From assembly GCA_024398435.1 (NCBI GenBank), contig JAKSJD010000005.1, positions 124,001 through 188,000 on the forward strand: DNA of 64,000 nt, given 5' to 3'. The position numbers and the translations under genes were made by a program. The notes beneath the pieces were generated by a model. The model saw only the letters and a list, made by a program, of their open reading frames with translations. It was not told the DNA's origin and ran no database searches. This stretch comes from Bacteroidaceae bacterium (GTDB taxonomy: Bacteria; Bacteroidota; Bacteroidia; Bacteroidales; Bacteroidaceae). This document shows positions 29,892-38,458 of this stretch, piece after piece. The stretch's first letter is position 1; every line of letters starts with the position of its first letter.

Positions 29892-29980
29892 CTTAAATCA
29901 GCGACGCTGTTTAATGAAATTACGTCGCTGTTTAAATAAATTACGTACGCCGTTTAATTAAATTGCGACGTTGTTTTAAG
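29892..29980 (+). repeat. 89-bp intergenic repeat (copy in + orientation), four units of about 22 bp
   Basis: Begins CTTAAATCAGCG and ends CGTTGTTTTAAG, giving imperfect terminal inverted repeats. Four GC-rich cores (CAGCGACGCTG, TTACGTCGCTG, TTACGTACGCCG, TTGCGACGTTG) alternate with TTTAATTAAA-type linkers. It has the same length as, and only a handful of differences from, the reverse complement of 38253-38341. It occupies the 5' leader of the HU-HIG gene, starting a few bases after the predicted transcription start near 29983. Confidence 0.85.
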
Positions 29981-29989
29981 TTTACTCTG

Positions 29990-30019
29990 CAAATATACAG
30001 AAAATAGAGCAATAAACAA
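29990..30019 (-). promoter_or_regulatory. Promoter of the HU-HIG gene
   Basis: Minus strand TTG (30019-30017), 19 bases, TATATTTG (29997-29990). The leader to the ATG at 29809 is about 170 bases and contains the 89-bp repeat. Confidence 0.65.
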
Positions 30020-30047
30020 TGCAAAATTCTAAAATATTCGCAAACAT

Positions 30048-30078
30048 TTTGTAATTTGTCGAAAATCCCTTATCTTTG
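30048..30078 (+). promoter_or_regulatory. Promoter for the 30120 gene
   Basis: TTTG (30048-30051), exactly 19 bases, TATCTTTG (30071-30078): a full consensus match, divergent from the HU-HIG promoter. Confidence 0.75.
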
Positions 30079-30119
30079 CATCCGAATCCAACAGTTTTCA
30101 CAATCAAATCCAACGAAAA

Positions 30120-30704
30120 ATGGCAATACGAACTTACACTATCATCATCTCGATTATCTTCTCATTGAATGCCTTTGCCCAAGGGCAAATCCAGAAGGAC
30201 AGAATGCAGCAAATACGCACTCAATACCAGATTGCCCAACGATGGGTGGAAGAAAGTCAGATGACCGACGAAACCAACAATAGCACAAGCATTTACATGC
30301 GAAGAGTGACCGAAAAAGACGGGATGCAAGTGAAGAAAATCGACTTCTTCTACAACCCCAACAAGGAGGGTAATGGCTGGCACCCATATTTCGTAAGAGT
30401 TGGCTATAATGCCGGCTTGCTTCAATGCAAGGAAGAGTACCTTTTCGACGAGGAAAACGGGAACATCATGTATGTTCGTTCAAGCGAGGAAAAGGCAGAT
30501 GGAAACACACTGGATCTACGCCATTATTTCAACGAAAATGGTTCTTTCTGCTATTGTCTTGCTGAACAAACTGGCAAGAACGGAAAAAGGTCTACGCCAA
30601 AAGAACTTTCAAATCTCGATGAAAGCCATCCAAAAGTAGCGGAAGCAATAAAGAAAGCAACGGAAATCAAGCGAATTTTCGATTCGCTGGTTAATGGAGA
30701 TTAG
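30120..30704 (+). CDS. Exported protein of unknown function
   Basis: 194 residues with a signal peptide (MAIRTYTIIISIIFSLNAFAQ). The mature part is charged and rich in Asn, Glu and Lys (RRVTEKDGMQVKKIDFFYNPN, EEYLFDEENGNIMYVRS), consistent with a small periplasmic beta-sheet protein. No family is recognised. It has its own strong promoter and faces a convergent lipid kinase gene. Confidence 0.75.
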   Translation: MAIRTYTIIISIIFSLNAFAQGQIQKDRMQQIRTQYQIAQRWVEESQMTDETNNSTSIYMRRVTEKDGMQVKKIDFFYNPNKEGNGWHPYFVRVGYNAGLLQCKEEYLFDEENGNIMYVRSSEEKADGNTLDLRHYFNENGSFCYCLAEQTGKNGKRSTPKELSNLDESHPKVAEAIKKATEIKRIFDSLVNGD

Positions 30705-30729
30705 CAAAAGGTGCCTATAAAAACAAATC

Positions 30730-30754
30730 GGGCAGCCCATCTAATGAACTGCCC
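30730..30754. terminator. Hairpin between convergent genes
   Basis: Stem GGGCAG (30730-30735) with CTGCCC (30749-30754). A T-rich stretch follows it on the minus strand. Confidence 0.45.
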
Positions 30755-30780
30755 AATCCTATTAAAACCTTTGGTTATCC

Positions 30781-30815
30781 TGTAATCTGTAACCCGTAAT
30801 CCGTAATCTACGACC
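30781..30815. repeat. Heptamer tandem repeat (TGTAATC type)
   Basis: Five imperfect 7-base units: TGTAATC, TGTAACC, CGTAATC, CGTAATC, TACGACC, just after the lipid kinase stop codon. Confidence 0.7.
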
Positions 30816-30821
30816 CCCAAC

Positions 30822-31877
30822 CTATTTCCTTGGTTTCAGCTTTTTCACAATACTCTTGCCCTTTTCCCTCAATTTTCGGTTTGTTTTCTTGTTGGCCCGA
30901 ATCAAAGCCTCGGAATGCATTTGAATCATTCCAAACTGTTCCATAAGCGTATATTGAATATTGTCGGCAACATCAAACACACCTTCTTTCTTCGGACAAA
31001 CACACAACAAACCCTTTGGAACTATCGAAACAGCTACTTCCCTATCAGCCGTTGAAGGGTCGCCATCGAAATGAATCACACCAGGATTTGAGCGATGAAT
31101 CGTAAGGCTCTTGCAACGGAAAGTACTGATTCGGCTGTTTTGGTCGATTGTCCCGTTAAACAACTGAATCGCAATCTGAGGAGCATCAATCACGGTAAAC
31201 GGTTCGAGAATCGTAACATCCAGCAAACCGTCACGAACCGATGCCTGAGGAGCAATATAGACATTGTTTCCGTATTGGGAAGCATTCGCACACGAAATCA
31301 GGAAAGCCTTATGAACCGTATGCTCTTCCTTCTCATCGACAATATCAATATCGTATGTTTCAGGATTGTAGCCAAGGCCACTTACAAGCACGTTTTCAAT
31401 GTAGGCAAGAGGTCCTCTCTGCTTTGATTTGGCAAATTTCTGAGAGATAAAGGCATCAAAACCCACTCCACAAGTACAGAAGAACGGATGCGAGTCAATC
31501 ATTCCATAATCCATCTTTCTCACCGAACCCTCGTTTATCAGTTCGATAGCATGAATCGGGTCAATCGGAATATGAAGGTGACGAGCCAAACCATTGCCCG
31601 AACCACATGGAATAATCGCAAGAGCTGTCTCAGTATTTATCAAAGCCCTACCTACCTCATTGACGGTTCCGTCGCCTCCAATCGCACAAACAATGTCGGC
31701 ACCAGCCGCAACTGCCTCTTTGGCAAGCAACGTTGCATGACCGGCATAATTGGTCTTTTGAAGGGAATAGTCGAATTGGTCGAGGTCGAGTTTGCTCTCA
31801 ACCTGACTCAAAATCAATTTCTTTCCCGTCGTTCCGGAAATAGGATTGTATATGAAAACGATTTTCTTTTTCTGCAT
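30822..31877 (-). CDS. Diacylglycerol kinase-family lipid kinase
   Basis: 351 residues. KIVFIYNPISGTTGKKL at the N-terminus and AIGGDGTVNEVGRAL near residue 65 are the DAGK catalytic-domain signatures; IPCGSGNGLARHL follows near 90. The C-terminal half is the beta-sandwich of the YegS/DgkB group, ending in a basic tail. It phosphorylates diacylglycerol or a related lipid, possibly sphingolipid precursors given spt on the other side of the divergent promoter region; that link is inference. Confidence 0.9.
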   Translation of the reverse strand: MQKKKIVFIYNPISGTTGKKLILSQVESKLDLDQFDYSLQKTNYAGHATLLAKEAVAAGADIVCAIGGDGTVNEVGRALINTETALAIIPCGSGNGLARHLHIPIDPIHAIELINEGSVRKMDYGMIDSHPFFCTCGVGFDAFISQKFAKSKQRGPLAYIENVLVSGLGYNPETYDIDIVDEKEEHTVHKAFLISCANASQYGNNVYIAPQASVRDGLLDVTILEPFTVIDAPQIAIQLFNGTIDQNSRISTFRCKSLTIHRSNPGVIHFDGDPSTADREVAVSIVPKGLLCVCPKKEGVFDVADNIQYTLMEQFGMIQMHSEALIRANKKTNRKLREKGKSIVKKLKPRK

Positions 31878-32229
31878 ATATTGAAATAAAAACTTAAACC
31901 TTTGGACAATCTCAACGTCAAAAAAGCAGCCTCAACCCGATTGTCCATTTCGACTAAAGCTCGATTTGCGAGTGCAAAAGTAAGAAAAAACATTCGTTTT
32001 GAAGGCTAAAACACAAAGAATTTTGACCTAAAGCGCAATTTTTTATAGAAAAAGCACGCTGTGTTTAAGTTTTTTCGTAACTTTGCACGCTGTATGAGTA
32101 AAAGCGTACGGCTAATAATTAAATAAAATAATAAAGAAAGAGTGCCACGTGGCGCAAAGCTACACATTATATAATAATATTATATTTGGCGAAAATATAA
32201 GTGGCTTGGCCAGGCATTCAATTTGAATT
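31878..32229. other. Divergent promoter region between lipid kinase and spt
   Basis: 352 bases without a gene. A minus-strand -7 box CAAAAGTA (31975-31982) may serve the kinase. The plus strand has TAACTTTG at 32078-32085 for spt, leaving a leader of about 135 bases with the perfect palindrome GCCACGTGGC (32144-32153). Confidence 0.55.
32078..32085 (+). promoter_or_regulatory. -7 promoter element for spt
   Basis: TAACTTTG matches TAnnTTTG; no convincing -33. A leader of roughly 135 bases follows. Confidence 0.5.
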
Positions 32230-33417
32230 ATGGGTTTATTACAAGAAAGATTCAAGGAGTATAGAGAGCCCCAGAAATACATGGACGCTGGTATATACCC
32301 TTATTTCAGAGAAATCGACAGTCACCAGGACACAGAGGTGATTATGGATGGCAAGAAGGTTCTTATGTTCGGTTCAAACTCTTACATGGGCCTTACATAC
32401 GACAAGCGCATTGTAGATGCAGCATTGGCAGCCATCAAGAAATATGGTACAGGTTGTGCAGGTTCACGTTTCCTCAATGGTACACTCGACCTTCATATCC
32501 AACTCGAACACGAATTGGCAGAATTCGTCGGCAAAGACGAAGCACTCGTATATTCAACCGGCTTCACAGTTAACTCGGGAGTTGTATCAGATCTTACAAC
32601 AAGAAACGATTACATCCTCGGTGACGACCGCGACCACGCATCAATCGTTGATGGACGCCGACTCTCATTCTCTACATTCTACCACTACAAGCACAACGAT
32701 ATGGACGACCTCGAGCATCAGCTCCAGCGTTGCCGCCCAGAAGCTATCAAGCTCATCGTTACCGATGGTTTGTTCTCAATGGAAGGCGACCTTGCCAAGC
32801 TTCCTCAAATCGTTGAGCTCAAGAAGAAGTACAACGCAAGCATCATGGTAGACGAAGCTCATGGTCTTGGCGTATTCGGTAGAAACGGACGCGGTACTTG
32901 CGACCACTTCGGTGTAACAGACGATGTCGACCTCATCATGGGTACATTCTCAAAGTCTCTCGCATCAATCGGTGGCTTCATCGCTTCAGACAAGGACACA
33001 ATCAATTGGCTCAGACATACATCACGTACTTACATCTTCAGTGCAAGTAACACTCCTGCAGCAACTGCAGCAGCTATGGAAGCTCTCCACATCCTCAAGA
33101 GCGAACCTGAGCGCATTGAAAACCTCTGGAAAATCACAAACTATGCTCTCCAGCAGTTTAAGGATGCCGGATTCGAAATAGGCGACACTGAAAGCCCTAT
33201 CATTCCTCTCTATGTTCGCGATGCAACAAAGACATTCGAGGTAACAAAGAAGGCATTCGAAAAGGGAATCTTCATCAACCCAGTTATTCCACCTGCATGT
33301 GCGCCACAAGACACACTCGTACGTGTAGCTCTCATGGCAACTCATACAAAGGAACAGGTTGACCGTTGCGTTTCTGCTCTCGTTGATACATTCAAGGAAC
33401 TCAATCTCCTTAAGTAA
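32230..33417 (+). CDS. spt: Serine palmitoyltransferase (alpha-oxoamine synthase)
   Basis: 395 residues. MFGSNSYMGLTYDKR, GTGCAGSRFLNGTLDLHIQLE, VDEAHGLGVFGRNGRG (PLP-contacting DEAHG) and GTFSKSLASIGGF with the Schiff-base lysine place it in the alpha-oxoamine synthase family; the close fit to bacterial SPT and the Bacteroidales context point to serine palmitoyltransferase rather than KBL or BioF. It condenses serine with an acyl-CoA as the first step of sphingolipid synthesis, and Bacteroidales make sphingolipids. Confidence 0.88.
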   Translation: MGLLQERFKEYREPQKYMDAGIYPYFREIDSHQDTEVIMDGKKVLMFGSNSYMGLTYDKRIVDAALAAIKKYGTGCAGSRFLNGTLDLHIQLEHELAEFVGKDEALVYSTGFTVNSGVVSDLTTRNDYILGDDRDHASIVDGRRLSFSTFYHYKHNDMDDLEHQLQRCRPEAIKLIVTDGLFSMEGDLAKLPQIVELKKKYNASIMVDEAHGLGVFGRNGRGTCDHFGVTDDVDLIMGTFSKSLASIGGFIASDKDTINWLRHTSRTYIFSASNTPAATAAAMEALHILKSEPERIENLWKITNYALQQFKDAGFEIGDTESPIIPLYVRDATKTFEVTKKAFEKGIFINPVIPPACAPQDTLVRVALMATHTKEQVDRCVSALVDTFKELNLLK

Positions 33418-33454
33418 AGTCAAAAGAAAACAAACGAAACAAACATAAACGATG

Positions 33455-33494
33455 AAGACTCTGCAAATAGACAACCGGTCAGTAGCAGAGTCTT
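33455..33494 (+). terminator. Terminator-like hairpin between spt and trmD
   Basis: Perfect 10-bp stem AAGACTCTGC (33455-33464) / GCAGAGTCTT (33485-33494), loop of 20, followed by TATTGTTT. Confidence 0.5.
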
Positions 33495-33524
33495 TATTGT
33501 TTCCAAACATAATAGCCAACAAGG

Positions 33525-34199
33525 ATGAGAATAGATATTTTGACAGCAGTACCAGAACTTCTTGATGGATTCTTCGACAAATCCATCCTCGGAAGAGCTC
33601 AGCAGAAAGGTTTGGCAGAAATATACGTACACAATCTTCGCGACTACACAGAAGACAAGCATAAGCGAATTGACGACTACCCTTTCGGAGGTTTTCCCGG
33701 AATGGTAATGCAATGCCAACCTATCGATGCTTGCATTTCTGCTCTGAAGGCAGAGAGAGATTATGACGAAATCATATTCGTCACACCTGATGGAGAGCAA
33801 TTCGACCAACCAATGGCCAACGACCTCTCGCTCAAGAAGAATATCATCATCCTCTGTGGCCACTATAAGGGAATCGACTATCGCATTCGCGAACACTTGG
33901 TAACAAAGGAAGTCAGCCTCGGCGACTTTGTTCTTACAGGTGGAGAACTCGTAGCTGCCTGTATGGCCGATGCCATTGTCAGAGTGATTCCTGGTGCAAT
34001 AGGTGACGAACAAAGTGCTTTGTCGGATTCGTTCCAAGACAATCTATTGGCTGCACCAATCTATACCCGCCCAGCAGATTATAAGGGTTGGAAAGTTCCA
34101 GAGATTCTTCTTTCGGGCAATCAGGCAAAGATTGAGGAATGGGAAATGCAGCAATCACTCGAACGAACAAAGCGTTTGCGTCCCGACTTGCTGAAATGA
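33525..34199 (+). CDS. trmD: tRNA (guanine-37-N1)-methyltransferase
   Basis: 224 residues. [13 protein letters not shown] start, [10 protein letters not shown] near residue 54, [15 protein letters not shown] and [12 protein letters not shown] form the trefoil-knot SAM site of SPOUT methyltransferase TrmD. It methylates G37 next to the anticodon to prevent frameshifts. It is separated from the usual rpsP-rimM-rplS neighbours, which is normal in Bacteroidetes. Confidence 0.95.
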   Translation: MRIDILTAVPELLDGFFDKSILGRAQQKGLAEIYVHNLRDYTEDKHKRIDDYPFGGFPGMVMQCQPIDACISALKAERDYDEIIFVTPDGEQFDQPMANDLSLKKNIIILCGHYKGIDYRIREHLVTKEVSLGDFVLTGGELVAACMADAIVRVIPGAIGDEQSALSDSFQDNLLAAPIYTRPADYKGWKVPEILLSGNQAKIEEWEMQQSLERTKRLRPDLLK

Positions 34200-34252
34200 C
34201 AGTCAACCAACCTTACAACAAACTTTAACAAACTCTATAATTAATACCCAAA

Positions 34253-35089
34253 ATGAATCTAAAGACTTTTACAATGCTCTTTGTGGCAATGGTATTCGGA
34301 ACAGTTTCTGCCACAGCTCAAGAACTCGTTTGGCACGATGAATTCGATGGCAACGGAAGTGTAAACAAAGACAGTTGGAATTTCGAGCATGGCTTTGTCC
34401 GCAACCATGAATATCAATGGTACCAGGAAGACAATGCCTACATCCAGAATGGTTATCTCATTATCGAAGGACGAATTGACAGTGTGCCAAATCCTCGCTA
34501 CAATGCCAACGCAAGACGAAATGATTGGAAAAACCAACCTTATGCAAAGTATTCGTCTGCAAGCATCAACACTCGCGGCAAGTTCGAATTCCTTTATGGA
34601 AAGCTCGAAGTAAGGGCTCGCATCCCTGCAGTCATTGGTTCTTGGCCTGCAATATGGACTCTCGGTCACAAGTACGGATGGCCTTCTGGTGGAGAAATTG
34701 ACGTGATGGAATACTATCACGTGAATGGTGTGCCAACAATCCTCGCAAATGCCGCATGGGGCAATGATAGAAACGGGGCTGTTTGGAACACTAAGCGCAA
34801 ACCATACCAACATTTCCTCGAGAAAGACCCTTATTGGAATGAGAAATTCCACATTTGGGTGATGGATTGGACTCCTGAATATCTTCGCATCTATCTTGAT
34901 GGTGAATTGCTGAACGATGTTGACCTCAGTAAGACAATCAATGGAGCTGCCGGTGGCAATGAGAATCCTTTCCACACTCCTCAATACATTCTTCTCAACC
35001 TTGCTATCGGAGGTGATAATGGTGGCGAACCAGTTGCCGATGCCTTCCCTATGAAGTACGAGATTGATTATGTAAGAGTTTACAAATAA
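34253..35089 (+). CDS. Secreted family 16 glycoside hydrolase (beta-glucanase type)
   Basis: 278 residues with a signal peptide (cleavage after SATAQ). YGKLEVRARIPAVIGSWPAIWTL and the catalytic EIDVMEYYHVNG give a complete GH16 site (two Glu and the Asp at about residues 156-161), and the domain ends with YVRVYK. The insert with Met between Asp and Glu is typical of laminarinase/lichenase-type GH16. It probably degrades beta-1,3- or mixed-linkage glucan in the periplasm or outside. A second GH16 lies at 5542. Confidence 0.93.
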   Translation: MNLKTFTMLFVAMVFGTVSATAQELVWHDEFDGNGSVNKDSWNFEHGFVRNHEYQWYQEDNAYIQNGYLIIEGRIDSVPNPRYNANARRNDWKNQPYAKYSSASINTRGKFEFLYGKLEVRARIPAVIGSWPAIWTLGHKYGWPSGGEIDVMEYYHVNGVPTILANAAWGNDRNGAVWNTKRKPYQHFLEKDPYWNEKFHIWVMDWTPEYLRIYLDGELLNDVDLSKTINGAAGGNENPFHTPQYILLNLAIGGDNGGEPVADAFPMKYEIDYVRVYK

Positions 35090-35140
35090 AGCAAAGCTGA
35101 ATGTTTTAGCAAAGCAAGAAGTTTCACTATATACAAAAAG

Positions 35141-35177
35141 CCTCCTAAACCTTTCCGACATGGAATGATTAAGGAGG
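35141..35177 (+). terminator. Terminator after the GH16 gene
   Basis: CCTCCT (35141-35146) pairs with AGGAGG (35172-35177), with flanking AA/TT pairs, followed by TTTTATTTTTTT. Confidence 0.65.
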
Positions 35178-35216
35178 TTTTATTTTTTTGTGACTTGACT
35201 TAAAGGCATAAAAAAA

Positions 35217-35234
35217 GGGGTAACGCCTTACCCC
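35217..35234 (-). terminator. Rho-independent terminator of the carboxyltransferase gene
   Basis: Perfect stem GGGGTAA/TTACCCC with a 4-base loop. On the minus strand it is followed by seven T. It lies about 155 bases beyond the stop codon at 35390. Confidence 0.8.
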
Positions 35235-35389
35235 ACAATTGTTAACCTTAAATCTAATACTATGAAAAACACGTTGCAAATGTACTACTTATTTTGATTT
35301 CTACAAAGTTTTTTATCAAAAAAGTTGTCACATTCTATATTTTTAATATATTTTTGGCATGTTTTTACTTTCACAGCATCGATTTATGC
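35235..35389. other. 3' region between terminator and carboxyltransferase stop
   Basis: About 155 bases. On the plus strand a short ATG frame of 11 codons begins at 35263 (MKNTLQMYYLF) but has no promoter. No other feature is seen. Confidence 0.3.
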
Positions 35390-37171
35390 CTATGCTTTTG
35401 CTCTTTTGATGTAAGCAATCACATCACCCTTGCGAACCTTGCTGCCTTGTTTTGCACAGATTTCAACAATCTTTCCTCCCAATGCAGCTGGAAGTTCTAC
35501 GACAAGGCCATACTGATTTTCGAAGTAGCAGAAGCGCTCGCCTTCCTTGTATTCCTTACCGATGAATGGTTCGATGCTCTTCTCGCATTCGCCTTCGCCA
35601 TTGACCTGCCAGAGGACTGTTCCGTTTTCTGGTGCTGTGATTGCATCAGCTTCAGCATGCTTGAATGCAGTTGCCTCCTCGAGAGAGATGCCACCCTTCG
35701 TGAGCTCCTTATCCTTTGCTGCCTGAAGGTCGGCAAGGAAGCGTTGCTTTGCAATGCCACTCTTATAGTCGCGATACTGGCTCTCATGCATTGCGAATTC
35801 GAAGAGTTCCTCATCATCTTCACCTCTTTCCCATCCGTTTTCTTCCATTTCCTTGATGAAGCGAGGAAGGTCGTCAGGATAGTTGCTCTGCGGGTCGGCT
35901 GTTGTGAATTCGAATCCTTTCTCCTTTGCCAATTCTACAAGTTCCGGAGCTACTTCGCCTGGAAGTTTACCACTCTTGCCAAGAATCATTCCCCAGATAG
36001 ATGGGTCCATCATTGTATAGCGAGGCTTACCCATAGACTCTGTGAGAAGGTTCATGAGAGCGATATTCTTTGTATATTGAGAGAATGGAGTTACCAATGG
36101 AGGATAACCAACTCTTGGCCAAACGTAAGCAACTTCATCGAAGAGTTTCACGAGAAGTGCATCCTCGCTCAATGGTTCTTCGCCCTTTGCCTTTCGGTTG
36201 TTGTTGATTGCATCCATAACGCCTTTGAGGTCGGCCATCATACTTCCCATCATTCCGCCTGGAAGTCCGCAACCGAGAAGGAGTGAAGACATCAACTTGT
36301 TTGAAGGGTTCATGAAGTAGCCAAGGAAGTCGTCGATGAACTCTTGAGTAAGTTTACGGGCTTCCATATATGCGTCCATATTGATTTCTGGAACATCAAA
36401 TCCTGCATGTTTGAGCATGCTCTGTACGGATATTACGTCTGGATGAACCTTTCCCCAAGACAATGGTTCGATGGCTGTATCGATTACATCAGCACCATTC
36501 TTACATACTTCGAGTATGCTTGCCATTGAAAGGCCAGGACCGCTGTGGCCGTGATACTGGATGATAATCTCTGGATGCTTTGCCTTGATCATGCCGACGA
36601 GTTTGCCGAGCATAGCTGGCTGACCGATTCCGGCCATATCCTTCAAGCAGATTTCAGGTGCTCCTGCAGCAATGAGTTGTTCTGCTATGTCGGCATAGTA
36701 TTCTGCTGTATGGATTGGAGAATTTGTGATACAGAGTGTTGCCTGTGGGGTCATTCCTGCCTCGAGGGCATACTTGATAGAAGGAATGATATTGCGGACA
36801 TCGTTGAGTCCACAGAAAATACGTGTGATATCAACGCCCTGTGCGTGCTTTACCTTATACATGAGTCGGCGTACATCGGCTGGCACTGGGAACATACGCA
36901 ATGCATTGAGTCCTCGGTCGAGCATGTGTGTCTTGATTCCGACTTCGTTGAATGGCTTTGTGAATGCGCGAACTGCCTTATTTGGATTCTCGCCATAAAG
37001 GAGATTTACCTGTTCGAAGGCGCCGCCATTTGTCTCTACTCGAGCAAAGCAACCCATCTTGATGATAACGGGTGCAATGCGTTCCAACTGGTCTTTTCTT
37101 GGTTGGAACTTGCCGCTCGACTGGAACATGTCTCTATAGACAAGACTGAATTGTACTTTTCTTTTTTCCAT
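35390..37171 (-). CDS. Oxaloacetate decarboxylase alpha / pyruvate carboxylase B-like protein with a degenerate biotinyl domain
   Basis: 593 residues. The carboxyltransferase TIM barrel is intact: YRDMFQS with Asp14, ICLKDMAG with the carbamylatable Lys177, and YHGHSG with metal-binding His207 and His209. The central conserved helical domain follows. The C-terminal 75 residues have the shape of a biotinyl/lipoyl domain (GGKIVEICAKQGSKVRKGDVIAYI), but the biotin site EAMKM is replaced by ENQYG (about 551-555) with no lysine, so it cannot be biotinylated at the usual place. It may pass carboxyl groups from a separate biotin protein, or have another role. Confidence 0.85.
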   Translation of the reverse strand: MEKRKVQFSLVYRDMFQSSGKFQPRKDQLERIAPVIIKMGCFARVETNGGAFEQVNLLYGENPNKAVRAFTKPFNEVGIKTHMLDRGLNALRMFPVPADVRRLMYKVKHAQGVDITRIFCGLNDVRNIIPSIKYALEAGMTPQATLCITNSPIHTAEYYADIAEQLIAAGAPEICLKDMAGIGQPAMLGKLVGMIKAKHPEIIIQYHGHSGPGLSMASILEVCKNGADVIDTAIEPLSWGKVHPDVISVQSMLKHAGFDVPEINMDAYMEARKLTQEFIDDFLGYFMNPSNKLMSSLLLGCGLPGGMMGSMMADLKGVMDAINNNRKAKGEEPLSEDALLVKLFDEVAYVWPRVGYPPLVTPFSQYTKNIALMNLLTESMGKPRYTMMDPSIWGMILGKSGKLPGEVAPELVELAKEKGFEFTTADPQSNYPDDLPRFIKEMEENGWERGEDDEELFEFAMHESQYRDYKSGIAKQRFLADLQAAKDKELTKGGISLEEATAFKHAEADAITAPENGTVLWQVNGEGECEKSIEPFIGKEYKEGERFCYFENQYGLVVELPAALGGKIVEICAKQGSKVRKGDVIAYIKRAKA

Positions 37172-37247
37172 ATCGTATTTATTATTTTGTTGTGTGGTTT
37201 CCCAAACTTATGATTAATTGTAAAACTTATTGAATTGCAAATATACG

Positions 37248-37255
37248 AAATAATT
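37248..37255 (-). promoter_or_regulatory. -7 promoter element for the carboxyltransferase gene
   Basis: Minus strand TATATTTG; TTG triplets occur 13-16 bases upstream, not the ideal 19. Confidence 0.45.
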
Positions 37256-37358
37256 AATAATTAGCCACCAACAATTCCAATATTTTTGCAAAAAAGCTCT
37301 TCTCGGGCATCAAACCAAATATTTTGCAAAGCAAATGTCGCAAAATCGGGGAATAATG

Positions 37359-38087
37359 TCAGAAGTTGTAACCTACAGAAAGGCCCAACTTGTTTTGGCG
37401 CGTATCCGATAAAGGCAGATTCTGATACATCTTGTGATTGGTCAATCCGTAGGAATAGGTAGCCGTAACCACAACATCATCAATTGCCACAGAAAGTGCT
37501 CCTTCGGCCGAGGCATTCAATCGGCGAGGCCATCCCTGATGACCATAGCGGATATGCGACAATTCGTAGTACTCCTTAGTTGCACAACCGTATTCATCGT
37601 ATTCCCAATACCAAGCATCGTCATTGGTGAATCCTCCATGAAGTGCCCAATTGACTCCAAGTCCGGCATGAGCTCGAAGCGAGACATGCTTGCTGATAGG
37701 CAAAGTATAATGCACATGAAGCGGCAGGTAAAGACTTGCTTCCGAGAAATTGTCGTACCCCATTGCTCCGCTCATCGAGATATAGATTTCGAGATATAAA
37801 CCTGTGTAAAAACCTATGTTTGGCTTGATATTTGGCTGGAACGAACAGCCGAACTGCATTCCGTGAAGTCGTTTTCCTTTCTCGCCCCAAAGGTTTTCCC
37901 GTCTTGTTCCCTCTTTGGTATCTGTCACCCACTGCTTGCTCACATAACCAACGCTGAACACGAATGGTCTTGGATTGTTTTGTGTCCAAACACTCGTTTG
38001 TGGCATTTCCTCCACAAATTCCTGTTCGTCCTGAGCCGAAACTCCAATCGAAACAAGCATCATCACTATTGCTAAAAGTTTTCTCAT
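37359..38087 (-). CDS. Outer-membrane beta-barrel protein
   Basis: 242 residues from the ATG at 38087, with a signal peptide (MRKLLAIVMMLVSIGVSAQ). The rest has alternating hydrophobic and aromatic strands (PNIGFYTGLYLEIYIS, YLPLHVHYTLP, VVTATYSYGLTNH) and ends with GLSVGYNF, where the last aromatic residue is the usual C-terminal signal of outer-membrane barrels. A PorT-like or OmpW-like barrel of about 8 strands fits. The frame continues upstream to 38141 but a promoter overlaps that stretch. Confidence 0.8.
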   Translation of the reverse strand: MRKLLAIVMMLVSIGVSAQDEQEFVEEMPQTSVWTQNNPRPFVFSVGYVSKQWVTDTKEGTRRENLWGEKGKRLHGMQFGCSFQPNIKPNIGFYTGLYLEIYISMSGAMGYDNFSEASLYLPLHVHYTLPISKHVSLRAHAGLGVNWALHGGFTNDDAWYWEYDEYGCATKEYYELSHIRYGHQGWPRRLNASAEGALSVAIDDVVVTATYSYGLTNHKMYQNLPLSDTRQNKLGLSVGYNF

Positions 38088-38111
38088 ACAGTTATTCCGG
38101 TTTGTTGGCTG

Positions 38112-38141
38112 CAAAGATAGTAAATATTTTAGAACTGACAA
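38112..38141 (-). promoter_or_regulatory. Promoter for the 38087 barrel gene
   Basis: Minus strand TTG (38141-38139), 19 bases, TATCTTTG (38119-38112). Supports the start at 38087. Confidence 0.7.
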
Positions 38142-38252
38142 TGACTCATCGGCAAATTCTTATCCGATTTCGGCCAAGAACGCAAACTCTGATTCTCCCC
38201 TATTCTTTTGACCTTTCCAACTGCTTGATAATCAGTTTTCTATAGAAGCATT

Positions 38253-38341
38253 CTTAAAACAGCGTCGCAATTTAGGTAAACAGCGTACGTAATTTAATTA
38301 AACAGCGACGTAATTTAATTAAACAGCGACGCTGATTTAAG
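38253..38341 (-). repeat. 89-bp intergenic repeat (inverted copy), four units of about 22 bp
   Basis: Units begin at 38260, 38281, 38303 and 38324: CAGCGTCGCAATTTAGG, CAGCGTACGTAATTTAATT, CAGCGACGTAATTTAATT, CAGCGACGCTGATTTAAG. Read on the minus strand it matches 29892-29980 almost base for base and has the same 89-bp length. It lies between two minus-strand genes, about 110 bases upstream of the barrel gene's promoter. Confidence 0.85.
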
Positions 38342-38392
38342 TTCGAAGCCAATGGTTTTAGGTTTTTATCCTTGCTTTATGGGCAAAATAAA

Positions 38393-38420
38393 ACTGCTGA
38401 CCCATGAAAGAGCCAGCAGT
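38393..38420 (-). terminator. Rho-independent terminator of the DUF4923-like gene
   Basis: Stem ACTGCTG (38393-38399) / CAGCAGT (38414-38420); on the minus strand TTTATTTT follows. Confidence 0.7.
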
Positions 38421-38458
38421 ATATAATAGAATAATGTGTTATTGCAAACGTCAGTTTC

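Noticed and set aside
34259..35161. Minus-strand frame of 300 codons opposite the GH16 gene
   Set aside because: Shadow of a confident GH16 gene with a signal peptide.
35235..35300. Leader peptide starting at 35263 (11 codons)
   Set aside because: No promoter precedes it and it lies between a terminator and the end of a minus-strand gene; kept only as a remark.
38253..38341. CRISPR array
   Set aside because: Units are about 22 bp in direct succession with no unique spacers and no cas genes nearby.
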